Shown: positions 33,727 to 44,168 of the stretch, in pieces
Layout of the letters: each line of letters begins with the position of its first letter
How positions within the stretch are numbered: position 1 is the stretch's first letter
NCBI GenBank assembly: GCA_022841885.1
Contig: JALHQP010000004.1
Location: 50,119-114,118, forward strand
From: Aquincola sp.
GTDB lineage: Bacteria > Pseudomonadota > Gammaproteobacteria > Burkholderiales > Burkholderiaceae_C
Direction: 5' to 3'
DNA length: 64,000 bases
Translations under genes and position numbers: made by a program
The notes under the pieces: generated by a model
Told to the model about the DNA's origin: nothing
Databases searched by the model: none
What the model saw: only the letters and a program-made list of their open reading frames with translations

Positions 33727-35522
33727 ACACGCCGCGCGCCGAGGCCCGCTACTTCGGTTCTCCCGACGAACCCTTGTTCGGCTGGCTACACCGAGGCGCA
33801 GACGAGGCGGGTGCGGAACTCGCGATGGTGTTGTGCAACCCCTTCGGCTTCGAAGAGGTGTGCATGCATCGCAGCTTGCGCCAGCTCGCCCTGGATGCGG
33901 CACAGAACGGTGTCCCCACGCTGCGCTTCGACTACGCGGCCTGCGGTCACTCGGCCGGCGACGAGGACGACGGCGCTGACCAGACACCGCGCTGGTTGGC
34001 GTCGATCCACCGCGCGGTCGACGCCGTGAAGCAGGTGACCGGTGCGCCCCGCGTGGTCCTGCTCGGTGTACGCCTCGGTGCGCTGCTGGCCACGCTGGCA
34101 GCCTTGGAGCGCGACGACGTGCATGCACTGGTGCTCGTCGCACCCGTGGTACGCGGCCGTGCCCACCTGCGCGAACTGACCATGCTGGGTGGCGGGGAGG
34201 GCGACGCGACGGCGGGCAAGGCAAGCCGAGCCCTCGAGTCTGCGGGCTTCGCACTGTCGACGGCCACGTGCGAGACGCTGTCTGGGCTGGACCTGCGGGC
34301 GCTGACCAGGGCACCGGCGCCACGCGTGCTTGTGGTCGAGCGCGACGATGTGCCCGGTCCCGGTGACCTCGCGCTCGCGTGGCAGCGGTTGGGCGTGCAG
34401 ATGACGGTGGCGCGGTGGCCTGGCTATGCCGCCATGGCCGATGATCCTCAGCGCGCCCTGACACCGCGGCAGATCGTCGACGGTGTGGTGGACGCATTGC
34501 ACCAGTGGCGCCGCGAGGTGCCTGCTCAAGCACGATGGTCGACGCAGCGGGTCGACTGGGGCGCCCCATCCTTGGTCGATCCCGTGGCGGGTGCGTGGGT
34601 GGAAACCGTGGTCGACATCGATGCCGGTCCCGGTGCCACGCTGTTCGGTGTCATGTGTCGACCGGCAGGGGTGCCGGAAGCGCCGGCACGCGCCGGCCCG
34701 GCGGTGCTGATGCTCAACGCGGGCTCCGTGCACGCCATCGGACCGAATCGGCTGTGGGTGCGTCTTGCGCGACGCTGGGCTGCGCAGGGCGTTCGCGTGC
34801 TGCGAGTCGACCTGACCGGCATTGGCGACAGTGCAGCCCGCGCCGATGCCGAGGACAACGTGGTGTATTCGCTGCACGCGATGGACGACGTGGCCGCGGC
34901 ACTGAACCACCTCCGCACCCGTGAAGGCGTCACGACCTGCCATGTGATGGGCCTGTGCTCGGGCGCCTACCACGCGTTCAAGGCGGCGACCGCGGGCCTC
35001 GGGGTCGACTCTGCACTCATGGTCAATCCGTTGACCTACTCCTGGGTGCCTGGCACGCCGCTGACGGAGATACGGGACCATGCGGTGATCTCGCTCGGCA
35101 ACCGATACCGTGCGCTGCTCCTGACCTGGGATCCGTGGCGGCGATTCCTGCGGGGCGACCTGGACTTGCGCGCGATCAGCGCGGTCGGACGGCGGGCGGT
35201 GGTGCGCGGCATTGGCCTGCGCCTACGATGGATGGCGCGCTGGTTGCGGTTGCCCTTGAAGGACGACTTGGCGTACGAGCTGCGACGTGCCGCCGACGCC
35301 GGCATTGCGCTGCGCTTCGTGTTCGCTACCGACGCGCCAGGGCACACCTTGCTTGTGCAGCACAGTGGCGCAGCCTTGGCTGCCGCCCTGGAGCGCGGTG
35401 ACGCGTCGGTGACGCTGGTGCCTGACGCGGACCACACGTTCACTCGGCGTGCGGCGCGTGATCGCCTGGTGCTCGTCCTGGATCGCCTGGTGGCCCAGGC
35501 GTGCGGTCTCGCGCAGGCTTGA
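33723..35522 (+). CDS. Tandem alpha/beta-hydrolase protein, degenerate nucleophiles
   Basis: 599 aa, ATG overlapping the GH2 stop. It has two alpha/beta-hydrolase domains (about 1-260 and 290-599). The first has the fold ('LCNPFGFEEVCMHR', 'LRFDYAACGHSAG') but its nucleophile elbow reads G-V-R-L-G with Arg117 in place of Ser. The second has 'LRVDLTGIGDSAAR' and the elbow G-L-C-S-G with Cys412 in the nucleophile position, plus a C-terminal 'DADHTFTRR' His. Proteins of this kind are common in exopolysaccharide/exosortase-type clusters. With a carrier protein in the same operon, acyl transfer from the carrier through Cys412 is conceivable (inference). Confidence 0.8.
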   Translation: MNTPRAEARYFGSPDEPLFGWLHRGADEAGAELAMVLCNPFGFEEVCMHRSLRQLALDAAQNGVPTLRFDYAACGHSAGDEDDGADQTPRWLASIHRAVDAVKQVTGAPRVVLLGVRLGALLATLAALERDDVHALVLVAPVVRGRAHLRELTMLGGGEGDATAGKASRALESAGFALSTATCETLSGLDLRALTRAPAPRVLVVERDDVPGPGDLALAWQRLGVQMTVARWPGYAAMADDPQRALTPRQIVDGVVDALHQWRREVPAQARWSTQRVDWGAPSLVDPVAGAWVETVVDIDAGPGATLFGVMCRPAGVPEAPARAGPAVLMLNAGSVHAIGPNRLWVRLARRWAAQGVRVLRVDLTGIGDSAARADAEDNVVYSLHAMDDVAAALNHLRTREGVTTCHVMGLCSGAYHAFKAATAGLGVDSALMVNPLTYSWVPGTPLTEIRDHAVISLGNRYRALLLTWDPWRRFLRGDLDLRAISAVGRRAVVRGIGLRLRWMARWLRLPLKDDLAYELRRAADAGIALRFVFATDAPGHTLLVQHSGAALAAALERGDASVTLVPDADHTFTRRAARDRLVLVLDRLVAQACGLAQA

Positions 35523-35539
35523 GCCGTCGGGCACGAGCG

Positions 35540-37537
35540 ATGCAGGCCGGGCACTTCCGCGCCGACATCAATGGCCTGAGGGGGCTCAGCGTGCTGCTCG
35601 TGGTGGCCTATCACCTGCAAGTGCGAGGAGCAGGCGGCGGCTTCATCGGGGTTGACGTGTTCTTTGTGGTCTCGGGCTACCTGATGACGCTGATCCTGCT
35701 GCGCAACGAGCTGCCGTCGATCAAGGACTACCTGGGCTTCATCGCCGCACGTGCGCAGCGCATCTGGCCGGCGCTGGCGGCGCTGGTCGCGGCACTGCTG
35801 GTGGCCGGCGCCGTTGCGCTGCCGCCGTTCGACATGGACACCCTGGCCCGGCAGGCCCTATGGGCCTTGGCCTTCGTGTCCAACCACCACTTCCTGGCGC
35901 ATTCCGGGTACGCGGACCGGACGGCAGACGATCTCTGGTTGCTGCACACCTGGTCGCTGTCGATCGAATGGCAGTTCTACCTGCTGTACCCGTTGCTGGT
36001 CTTCGCGGTGCTGCATCTGTCACGTCGCTGGGGCCGCAGCCCTCGTCCGCTGCTGGCTGGCGTGCTGCTCGTGCTGGCTGCTGCGTCGCTGATGTGGCAG
36101 GTTCTGCAGCGAGGCGAGGCGACGGAGAGTGGGTTCTTCCTGTTGCCATCGCGAGCGTGGGAGCTCCTGGCTGGCGGCATTGCCGCGCTGCTCGCACCCC
36201 TGGGCGAACGCGTTGCGCCGACGGCAAGGCGCTGGGGCAGCAGCCTCGGGGTACTGCTGATTCTCGGTTGCGCACTGATGCTGGCGCTGCAACGGCAGCG
36301 CGCAGCCGGTTCGGACTGGGTGCTCCTGGGGCCCGTGCTTGGTGCCGCGGCTGTGCTGGTCGCGGGCGACGGCGCGAACCCGCTGCTGGGACAGCCTTGG
36401 TTGCAGGCGCTGGGACGCTGGTCGTACTCGATCTATCTCTGGCACTGGCCGCTGCTGGTGGGCTGGCGTGTGGCGTTCGGCCCGCAGGAGCATCGCATGC
36501 TCGGTGTGGTTGCGGTCGTGGTTGCGTCTTTGGCGCTGGGGGCGCTCTCGCACCGCTGGATCGAGCGCCCCGCGCTGCGATGGCGGCGGCGCGAAAGCCG
36601 ATTCTCGACGGGCGCGTTGGCCATGTGCGCGACGGCGATGTGTGCAGCCGCCTTGCTCGGCGGCGTCGTGAAGGCCACTGAAGGCCTGCCGGCGCGTGAC
36701 CCGCAGCGGGTGGCGGACTTCGTCGCCTACGAGGCATCGATCCGCCCGCTGCTGTTCCCGGACGAGCGCTGCCACAACTTCAGGAAACCGGTCGAGGCCA
36801 TGGTGATCTGCCCGGTCGAACGCGACGGTGTCCGGCGCGTGCTGGTGATCGGCGATTCTCACGCCGAACACCTGTGGCCCTGGTTCGTCCGGCACAGCCA
36901 GGCCTCGGTGGACTTCTTTGGTGCCTCCGAGTGCCCGCCGGTTCCCAACTTCCAGCGCCTCCAGCCGGGCTACGACTGCGCGCGCTACGCCACAAGGGCG
37001 TGGGAGCGGGCGCGCTCGGCGGCGTACGACACGGTGATCGTGTCGGCGCGCTGGGCCACCGTGGCTCTCGCGGGCCCGCCGTACTGTCATCGACTGCCGG
37101 ACGGGCGCTGCGAGACGGTCTTGGCGGCGAACAAGCCCGCGCTGGTTGCCGAGGAGCTGCGCCGGGCCGTCGAAGCGACGCTGGCTGCCGGCAAGACGGT
37201 GGTCTTTCTCGACAGTGCCCCCGAGGCCGCCGTACGCGTCGCCAAGCGGCTGGCCCGCGAGCGGTTCTGGTACGGACAGCCCCGCCTGGGCATCGACCGC
37301 GCAGCACTACGCGATGCGACGGCCTGGCTCGACCCGCTGCTGGACGAACTGGGTGCGCGGCCGGGATTCCGACGCGTCAGTCTGCGAGACACCTTGTGCG
37401 ACGAGCAGCGTTGCCGCGTGTACGACGACACGCTGCAGCGCCCGATCTACACGGACGAGAGTCACTTCGACCCGGTCTGGGTCGCCGAAAATGCCGGCTT
37501 TCTCGCCGCCTTCACCCAGCGCGTGCCGCCACCTTGA
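35540..37537 (+). CDS. OafA/YrhL-type membrane O-acyltransferase with SGNH domain
   Basis: 665 aa from the ATG at 35540, a start that begins the family's 'FRADINGLRGLSVLLVV' motif. Residues 1-~390 are the acyltransferase-3 domain with about ten membrane helices and the signatures 'GFIGVDVFFVVSGYLMT' and 'WSLSIEWQFYLLYP' (catalytic-type Glu). The C-terminal ~270 residues are a periplasmic SGNH domain with 'VIGDSHAEHLWPWF' and 'YTDESHFDP' (Asp-x-x-His). Such fused proteins take acyl groups across the membrane and put them on sugar hydroxyls of surface glycans. Acetyl is the usual group, but another acyl from this locus is possible. Confidence 0.92.
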   Translation: MQAGHFRADINGLRGLSVLLVVAYHLQVRGAGGGFIGVDVFFVVSGYLMTLILLRNELPSIKDYLGFIAARAQRIWPALAALVAALLVAGAVALPPFDMDTLARQALWALAFVSNHHFLAHSGYADRTADDLWLLHTWSLSIEWQFYLLYPLLVFAVLHLSRRWGRSPRPLLAGVLLVLAAASLMWQVLQRGEATESGFFLLPSRAWELLAGGIAALLAPLGERVAPTARRWGSSLGVLLILGCALMLALQRQRAAGSDWVLLGPVLGAAAVLVAGDGANPLLGQPWLQALGRWSYSIYLWHWPLLVGWRVAFGPQEHRMLGVVAVVVASLALGALSHRWIERPALRWRRRESRFSTGALAMCATAMCAAALLGGVVKATEGLPARDPQRVADFVAYEASIRPLLFPDERCHNFRKPVEAMVICPVERDGVRRVLVIGDSHAEHLWPWFVRHSQASVDFFGASECPPVPNFQRLQPGYDCARYATRAWERARSAAYDTVIVSARWATVALAGPPYCHRLPDGRCETVLAANKPALVAEELRRAVEATLAAGKTVVFLDSAPEAAVRVAKRLARERFWYGQPRLGIDRAALRDATAWLDPLLDELGARPGFRRVSLRDTLCDEQRCRVYDDTLQRPIYTDESHFDPVWVAENAGFLAAFTQRVPPP

Positions 37538-37559
37538 GCAACCTGCCCCTGACACCACG

Positions 37560-38480
37560 ATGGCTAACGACGTGCCTCATCGATACGTTCTGATCTCTCC
37601 GTGCCGCAACGAGGCCGACTACATGCGGCAGACGTTGGACACAGTCATCGCGCAGACGCTCAAGCCCGCGCTGTGGGTGGTCGTCGACGACGGATCCACC
37701 GACGACACGCCAAACATTCTGGCCGAGTACGCGGCGCGCCACGACTGGATCCGTGTCGTGACGCGCAAGGACCGCGGCCACCGCGCAGTGGGGCCGGGCG
37801 TGATCGATGCGTTCTATTCGGGCTACGAGACGATCGACACGACGGCGTTCGACTTCGTCTGCAAGCTCGACCTGGACCTGCGCTTACCGCCGCGCTACTT
37901 CGAGACACTGGTCGAGCGCATGGCTGCCGATCCGCACTTGGCCACCTGCAGCGGCAAGGCCTATCTCGAGGAGGACGGCAAGCTCGTGTGCGAGCGCCAT
38001 GGCGACGAGAACTCGCTGGGCATGACCAAGTTCTACCGGATGTCGTGCTTCCAGGCGATCGGCGGGTTCGTGCGCGAGGTGGGATGGGACGGGATCGACG
38101 GCCACATGTGTCGCATGAAGGGCTGGCTGGCCACGAGCTGGGACGAATCCGAGCTGCGCTTCGTGCACTTGCGCACAATGGGGGCCAGCCACAAGGGCAT
38201 CTACACCGGTCGCATGCGCCAGGGCTTCGGCCAGTACTACATGGGCACCAGCCTGCTGTACCTGGCGGCGTCGGCCGTCTCGCGCTTCAATCAGAAGCCC
38301 TACGTGCTCGGGCAACTGACCATCCTGTGGGGCTGGATCTGGGGGTGGCTGCGCCGCAAGCCGCGCTACGACAACCCCGAGTTCCGGCGTTTTCTGCGCC
38401 GCTTTCAGTGGCGCGCGCTGGTGGTGGGAAAGATGCGCGCAGCCGAGGAGCTGATGCTGGCGTACCGACAAGGCCGTTGA
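37560..38480 (+). CDS. Family 2 glycosyltransferase
   Basis: 306 aa. GT-A motifs are 'VLISPCRNEADYMRQTLDTV', 'WVVVDDGSTDDTPNIL', 'FVCKLDLDLRLPPRYFETL' (metal site) and 'GWDGIDGHMCRMKGW'. Ahead of a hydrophobic segment near 245 comes the C-terminal 'HKGIYTGRMRQGFGQYYMG'. It is a cytoplasmic sugar transferase for a lipid-linked intermediate. It lies 22 bp after the acyltransferase and 4 bp before gmhB, so the same operon is expected. Specificity unknown; given gmhB next door, a heptosyl donor is possible but unproven. Confidence 0.88.
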   Translation: MANDVPHRYVLISPCRNEADYMRQTLDTVIAQTLKPALWVVVDDGSTDDTPNILAEYAARHDWIRVVTRKDRGHRAVGPGVIDAFYSGYETIDTTAFDFVCKLDLDLRLPPRYFETLVERMAADPHLATCSGKAYLEEDGKLVCERHGDENSLGMTKFYRMSCFQAIGGFVREVGWDGIDGHMCRMKGWLATSWDESELRFVHLRTMGASHKGIYTGRMRQGFGQYYMGTSLLYLAASAVSRFNQKPYVLGQLTILWGWIWGWLRRKPRYDNPEFRRFLRRFQWRALVVGKMRAAEELMLAYRQGR

Positions 38481-38484
38481 GCGG

Positions 38485-39006
38485 ATGCGGCCCGCGCTGT
38501 TCCTCGACCGCGACGGCGTGATCAACGTCGATCATGCCTACGTGCACCGGCAGGAGGATTTCGAGTTCATTGACGGCATCTTCGAGCTGGTGCGGCGCGC
38601 GCGTGCGGCCTCGTACCGGGTGTTCGTCGTCACCAACCAGGCCGGCATCGCGCGCGGCTACTACACCGAGGACGACTTCCACCGCCTGACGGCGTGGATG
38701 CAGGGACGGTTCGCCGCAGAAGGCGCGGCGATCGACAGGGTCTACTTCTGCCCCTTCCACGCCGAGCACGGCGTTGGCCGCTACAAGCTCGACTCGCCGC
38801 TGCGCAAGCCGCGCCCGGGAATGATCCTGCAGGCCACCCAGGAGTTCGGCGTCGATCTCGCGCGTTCGCTGCTGGTGGGCGACATGGTCACCGACATCCA
38901 GGCCGGCGAGGCCGCCGGTGTCGGGCGCAACCTGCTGTTCCGGCCGCTCGAGCCACCCGCGCCAGGGCGCATTGCCAGCCTGCTCGAGGCGGCCGACTAT
39001 CTCTGA
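38485..39006 (+). CDS. gmhB: D-glycero-D-manno-heptose 1,7-bisphosphate 7-phosphatase
   Basis: 173 aa HAD-family phosphatase: motif I 'FLDRDGVIN' (Asp8, Asp10), motif II 'VVTNQAGIARGY', the Lys of 'LRKPRPGM' and motif IV 'LLVGDMVTDIQAG'. It dephosphorylates C7 of heptose bisphosphate before nucleotide activation. The zinc loop is altered: 'CPFHAEH' (Cys89, His92, His95) is present, but the CxC pair that completes the site in E. coli GmhB is replaced by 'DSPL'. Its 3' end overlaps the convergent galE by 10 bp. With the kinase, isomerase and nucleotidyltransferase on the other strand it completes a GDP-heptose route. Confidence 0.9.
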   Translation: MRPALFLDRDGVINVDHAYVHRQEDFEFIDGIFELVRRARAASYRVFVVTNQAGIARGYYTEDDFHRLTAWMQGRFAAEGAAIDRVYFCPFHAEHGVGRYKLDSPLRKPRPGMILQATQEFGVDLARSLLVGDMVTDIQAGEAAGVGRNLLFRPLEPPAPGRIASLLEAADYL

Positions 39007-39992
39007 GTCTTGCTGGCGTAGCCCTTCGGGTAGCGCTGGTGCCAACGCCACGCGCTGTCGACGATCGAGCCGATGTCGGTCCACTTCGGCTGCCAGCCAA
39101 GGCGCGACTTGAGCTTGGCCGGGTCGGCCACCAGGGCCGGCGCGTCACCGGGTCGACGCGCGACGATCTCGACCGGGATGCGCTTGCCGGTCACCGATTC
39201 GCAGGCGGCGATGATCTGCTTGACCGACTGGCCGTCGCCGGTGCCGATGTTGTAGACCTCGGTGGTGCTCGACGTCGTGGCCTCGATGGCCAGCAGGTGG
39301 GCGCTGGCCAAGTCGTCGGTGTGCACGTAGTCGCGGATGCAGGTGCCGTCCGGCGTCGGATAGTCGTCGCCGTACATCATCAGCTTCTGGCGCTGGCCCA
39401 GCGCGACCTGCAGCACCAGCGGGATCAGGTGCGTCTCGGGGTCGTGGTTCTCGCCGTACTCGCCGTCGGCATCCGCGCCCGCCGCGTTGAAGTAGCGCAG
39501 CAGCGTGAAGCCCAGGCCGTAGGCATGCGCGAAGTCGCGGATCATCCACTCGACCGCCAGCTTGGTGCGTGCATAGGGGCTGCAAGGGATTTGCGCGGCG
39601 TCTTCGTTCATCGGCGGCTTGGGGTTGTCGCCGTAGGTCGCGCAGGTGCTGGAGAAGAGCATGCGCTTGACGCCGGCTTCGCGCATCGCTCGCAGCAGGC
39701 TCAGCGTGCCGGCGATGTTGGTGCTGTAGTGGTGGTCGGGGTTGGTGACCGACTCACCCACATAGGTGGCGGCGGCGAAGTGCATCACCGCGTCGGCGCC
39801 GTGCGCCTTGATCGCCTGCGCAAGCGCCGCGGTGTCCTTGATGTCGCCAGTGACCAGGCGGCCGGCCGGCACGGCCTGCGCATACCCTTCGGAAAGGTTG
39901 TCGAACGCGATCGCGTCGTGCCCTTGCTTGAGCAGCAGGCGCAGGCAGGCGCTGCCCACGTAGCCGGCGCCGCCGGTGACGAAGATCCTCAT
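38997..39992 (-). CDS. galE: UDP-glucose 4-epimerase
   Basis: 331 aa from the ATG at 39992. It is an extended SDR with the NAD-binding 'FVTGGAGYVGS', 'DNLSEGYAQAV', the catalytic Ser region 'FSSTCATYGD' and Tyr-x-x-x-Lys in 'CSPYARTKLAVE', followed by 'LRYFNAAGAD' and 'CIRDYVHTDDLA', typical of GalE. It interconverts UDP-Glc and UDP-Gal (or the GlcNAc forms). It is the last gene of a minus-strand sugar-nucleotide operon, overlapping the nucleotidyltransferase by 4 bp, and supplies donors for the surface glycan. Confidence 0.93.
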   Translation of the reverse strand: MRIFVTGGAGYVGSACLRLLLKQGHDAIAFDNLSEGYAQAVPAGRLVTGDIKDTAALAQAIKAHGADAVMHFAAATYVGESVTNPDHHYSTNIAGTLSLLRAMREAGVKRMLFSSTCATYGDNPKPPMNEDAAQIPCSPYARTKLAVEWMIRDFAHAYGLGFTLLRYFNAAGADADGEYGENHDPETHLIPLVLQVALGQRQKLMMYGDDYPTPDGTCIRDYVHTDDLASAHLLAIEATTSSTTEVYNIGTGDGQSVKQIIAACESVTGKRIPVEIVARRPGDAPALVADPAKLKSRLGWQPKWTDIGSIVDSAWRWHQRYPKGYASKTQR

Positions 39993-40743
39993 GAGGTGGT
40001 TCCTGTGTGCAGAAGGGAAGACGAGGGGAAGTGCAGGGCGCCGCGCGCCAGGTCGGCGCGCGCGGCCTCGAGGGCTTCGAACGTGCCGATGTCGCGGTGG
40101 TAGCCCGGGTGCAGAAGGCCGTGCATGCGGCCGATGAAGCGCGGCAGCACCTCGAAGCCGATGTCGAAGGCCTTCATCGCGGCGATCTCGCGCCAGGCCT
40201 CGGCGGTGACGACGTAGACGCCGGCATTGGCCAGGTCGGATTGGGGCTGCGCCGGCTTCTCGACGAACTCGACCACCGTGCCGCGCGCATCGAGCGCCGC
40301 GATGCCGCTCGCGCTCGGCCGCGGGGTGCGGAACAGCAGCATCGTCATCGGCTGGCCCTGACTGCGGTGTGTCTCGACCAGTGCGCCGAGGTCCACGTCC
40401 GACAGGTTGTCGGCATAGACGATGATCACGTGATCGGCATCGTCGGCCAGCTGCGCAGCGGCGGCGATCGTGCCGGCCGAGCCGAGCAGCGTCGGTTCGA
40501 AGGCCTCGGCGGTACGAAAGCCGGCTCGACTCTTGGCGGCCAGGAACTCGCGCACCGGCTGCGGCAGGTGGTGGGTGTTGATCAGCACGTCGCGCACGCC
40601 GGCCGCAGCGAGGGCATCGAACCAGTAGTCGAGCAACGGCCGGCTGCCGATCTCGACCAGGCACTTCGGCACGGTGTCGGTCAGCGGCTTGAGCCGCGTG
40701 CCCAGCCCGCCGGCGAGCAGCAACGCCTTGATGCGCCCGCCGC

Positions 40744-40747
<4 letters not shown>
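39989..40747 (-). CDS. hddC: Sugar-1-phosphate nucleotidyltransferase (probable heptose-1-P guanylyltransferase)
   Basis: 252 aa from the GTG at 40747 that overlaps the upstream epimerase stop. The nucleotidyltransferase signature 'ALLLAGGLGTRLKPLTD', with 'PKCLVEIGSRPLLDYWF', begins the domain; 'IIVYADNLSDVDL' holds the metal-binding Asp, and 'FVEKPAQP' and 'ANAGVYVV' follow. Activation of an unknown sugar 1-phosphate is certain. HddC-type GTP:heptose-1-P guanylyltransferase is inferred because the kinase, isomerase and phosphatase of that pathway are all close by. Mannose- or glucose-1-P as substrate cannot be excluded. Confidence 0.8.
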
Positions 40748-41870
<1,123 letters not shown>

Positions 41871-41874
<4 letters not shown>

Positions 41875-42869
41875 TGGTTGTGCAGCAGGCGCTGGTGGTC
41901 GCTGATGAAGATGATGCGGCCACCGCGCCGGTCGATGCCCAGCGTGAGCTCGCGCGGGCGGCCGAGCGCCTCGCGGATCAGGTTGTGGCGCTCGTGCGGC
42001 GCCACCAGCAGCAGGAAGCCGCCGCCGCCGGCGCCGAGCAGCTTGCCGCCTTGGGCGCCGAGCTTGCGCGCCTGCTCGTACCAGGCGTCGACCTTGTCCA
42101 TGCTGATGCCGAAGCCGAGCGAACGCTTCAGCTCCCAGCCATCGTGCAACAGGCGTGCGAATTCGTCGAGGCCGCCGCCGCCACCGAGCGCCAGGCGCAT
42201 CTCGTGCGCCAGGTCGCGCATCGCGCGCAGCACCGGCATGCGGTCCTTGGTGCCTTCGCTCTGGCGCTTGAGGATGCCGTCGGCGTCGCGCTGCTGCTCG
42301 GTGTAGAGCAGCATCATGCGGCTGCCCAGCTCCTGCATCGTCTCGGGCCGCACCGGCACCGGCTCGACGTCGACGCTGTCGTCGGGATTGAAGCGGATGT
42401 AGTTCAGGCCGCCGAAGGCCGCGGCGTACTGGTCCTGCTTGCCGATCGGCTTGCCCAGCACGTCGATCTCGATGCGGCAGGCCTGCTCGGCCAGGTTCTT
42501 GGCGCTGACGATCTGGCCCTTGTAGGCGTACAGCGCCTGCAGCACGCCGACGGTCAGCGAACTCGATGAACCCATGCCGGTGCCGCCGGGCACGTCGCCG
42601 ACGGTGGTCACCTCGAGGTGGCGGCCCAGGCCCGTGAGCTTGAGCGCCTCGCGCACCAGCTCGTGCTGCAGGTCACCCACCTGGTCGACCATCTCGACGC
42701 GCGTGTACGCCACGCGCGTGCTCGACTCGAAGCGCGGGCTGACAGTGACGTACATGTGCTTGTCGATGGCCATCGACAGCACGGCGCCGTACTCCTGGCG
42801 GTAGAAAGCGGGCAGGTCGGTGCCGCCGCCAGCAAAGCTGACGCGGTAGGGAGTCTGGGAAATGATCAT
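41871..42869 (-). CDS. hddA: D-glycero-alpha-D-manno-heptose-7-phosphate kinase
   Basis: 332 aa GHMP kinase. 'YRVSFAGGGTDLPAFY' is the N-terminal signature of the HddA branch, 'VPGGTGMGSSSSLTVGVL' the ATP loop, and 'KLLGAGGGGFLLLV' the C-terminal glycine motif. It phosphorylates heptose 7-phosphate at C1, ahead of GmhB and HddC in the GDP-D-glycero-alpha-D-manno-heptose pathway. Fucokinase-like relatives share the fold, but the neighbouring isomerase and phosphatase favour the heptose role. Start and stop overlap the neighbours (ATGA). Confidence 0.9.
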
Positions 42870-44146
42870 GGCGTGGAGGCCCTTGCGGGGCGCAGGTCGG
42901 GCATCGCGGCACTGCCCGCGGCCAGGCCGAGGCGCTGGCGATAACGCTCGATCAGCGGGTCGAGGCAGTTGCGCAGGTCGAATCGCTCATGCACCCAGCG
43001 CAGGCCGGCGTCGGCCAGGCGTTGCGACAGGCTGCGGTCGTGCATCAGACGCTGGATCGCGTCGGCCAGCGCGGCGGCGTCGTTTGGCGCCACCAGCAGA
43101 CCGGTCTCGCCGTCGCGGATCAGGTCGGGAATGCCGACCAGGCGCGTCGAGATCGCCGGCAGCCCGCAGGCCATCGCTTCCATCAGCATCTGCGGCAGGC
43201 CGTCGACATCGCCGTCGGCGGCCCACACGCAGGGCAGCACGTAGACATCGCCGCCGTGCATGAAGTCGATGATCTTCTCCTGCATCAATGCCTGCCCGGT
43301 CACCTGCACGACGCCGGCCAAGCCCAAGCGCTCGGCCTGCACCTTGAGCGCCGCTTCCAGCGGCCCGCTGCCGCCGACCATGCACTCGATCGACTCGCCG
43401 CGCTCGACGAGCAGCTTGCAGGCGTCGAGCAGATACGTCAGGCCCTTTTTCTCGACCAGCCGGCCGGAGGCCAGGATGCGATAGCGGCTCGGCGGCGACT
43501 CCGCGCCCGACACGGCAGGCGGATGGAACCAAGAGGGGTCGATCCCGCAGTAGGCGATGACGCACTGCTCCGGCCTGGCTCCATGCTGGAGGTAGAAGTC
43601 GCGATGGAACTCCGAGATGCAGACGATGAACTCGGCCCGTTCGATCTTGTCCAGCAGCGCACTGCGGTCGCGGAACAGGTCGGTGGCATGACCCGTGAAG
43701 CTGTATGGGACGTCCAGCAGCCACGCGAGGTACATCGCGATCGTGCCGCTCGAGTTGATCCACTGCGCATGGAGGTGCGACACCGGCTCGCCAGCATCGC
43801 GCATCGAGCGCGCGTAGTGACAGGCCACCACGAAGTGGGCCGCGCTGGCGGCTCGCGCGCGAATGTGCTCTCGGCGACCGAACAGCGCGTTGACCAGTGC
43901 GCTCAGGAACCGGGCCCGGAACAGCAGCGGCGCCAGCAGCAGCGACCAGACGAGAGACGCCGGTGGCAGCGGGTAGATCAGTCGCGTGCGCTGGTTCAGC
44001 CGCAACGCCCAGGGCGACTCGTGCAGCAGCTTGTCCGGGCGCCGCATCGAGTGCAGCACGAACGGCACGCCGGCGGCTTCGACGCGGCTCAGTTCGTTGG
44101 CCACCCAGGCGTTGCCGATGCCGTTCTGGGTGATGTAGTGGATCAT
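42866..44146 (-). CDS. Family 4 glycosyltransferase
   Basis: 426 aa, GT-B fold. The N-terminal half begins 'MIHYITQNGIGNAWVANELSR' and includes 'HLHAQWINSSGTIAMYLA' and 'YSFTGHATDLF'. The C-terminal donor domain has 'RILASGRLVEKKGLTYLLDA', 'IECMVGGSGPLEAAL', 'VYVLPCVWAADGDVDGLPQMLMEAMACGLP' features and the conserved E-x7-E element in 'GLPQMLMEAMACG'. It is a retaining transferase using a nucleotide sugar on a lipid-linked glycan. Being inside the heptose/uronate operon it may use GDP-heptose; this is inference. Confidence 0.9.
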   Translation of the reverse strand: MIHYITQNGIGNAWVANELSRVEAAGVPFVLHSMRRPDKLLHESPWALRLNQRTRLIYPLPPASLVWSLLLAPLLFRARFLSALVNALFGRREHIRARAASAAHFVVACHYARSMRDAGEPVSHLHAQWINSSGTIAMYLAWLLDVPYSFTGHATDLFRDRSALLDKIERAEFIVCISEFHRDFYLQHGARPEQCVIAYCGIDPSWFHPPAVSGAESPPSRYRILASGRLVEKKGLTYLLDACKLLVERGESIECMVGGSGPLEAALKVQAERLGLAGVVQVTGQALMQEKIIDFMHGGDVYVLPCVWAADGDVDGLPQMLMEAMACGLPAISTRLVGIPDLIRDGETGLLVAPNDAAALADAIQRLMHDRSLSQRLADAGLRWVHERFDLRNCLDPLIERYRQRLGLAAGSAAMPDLRPARASTP

Positions 44147-44168
44147 CGGCCGGCCCGAGCGAAGTAGC

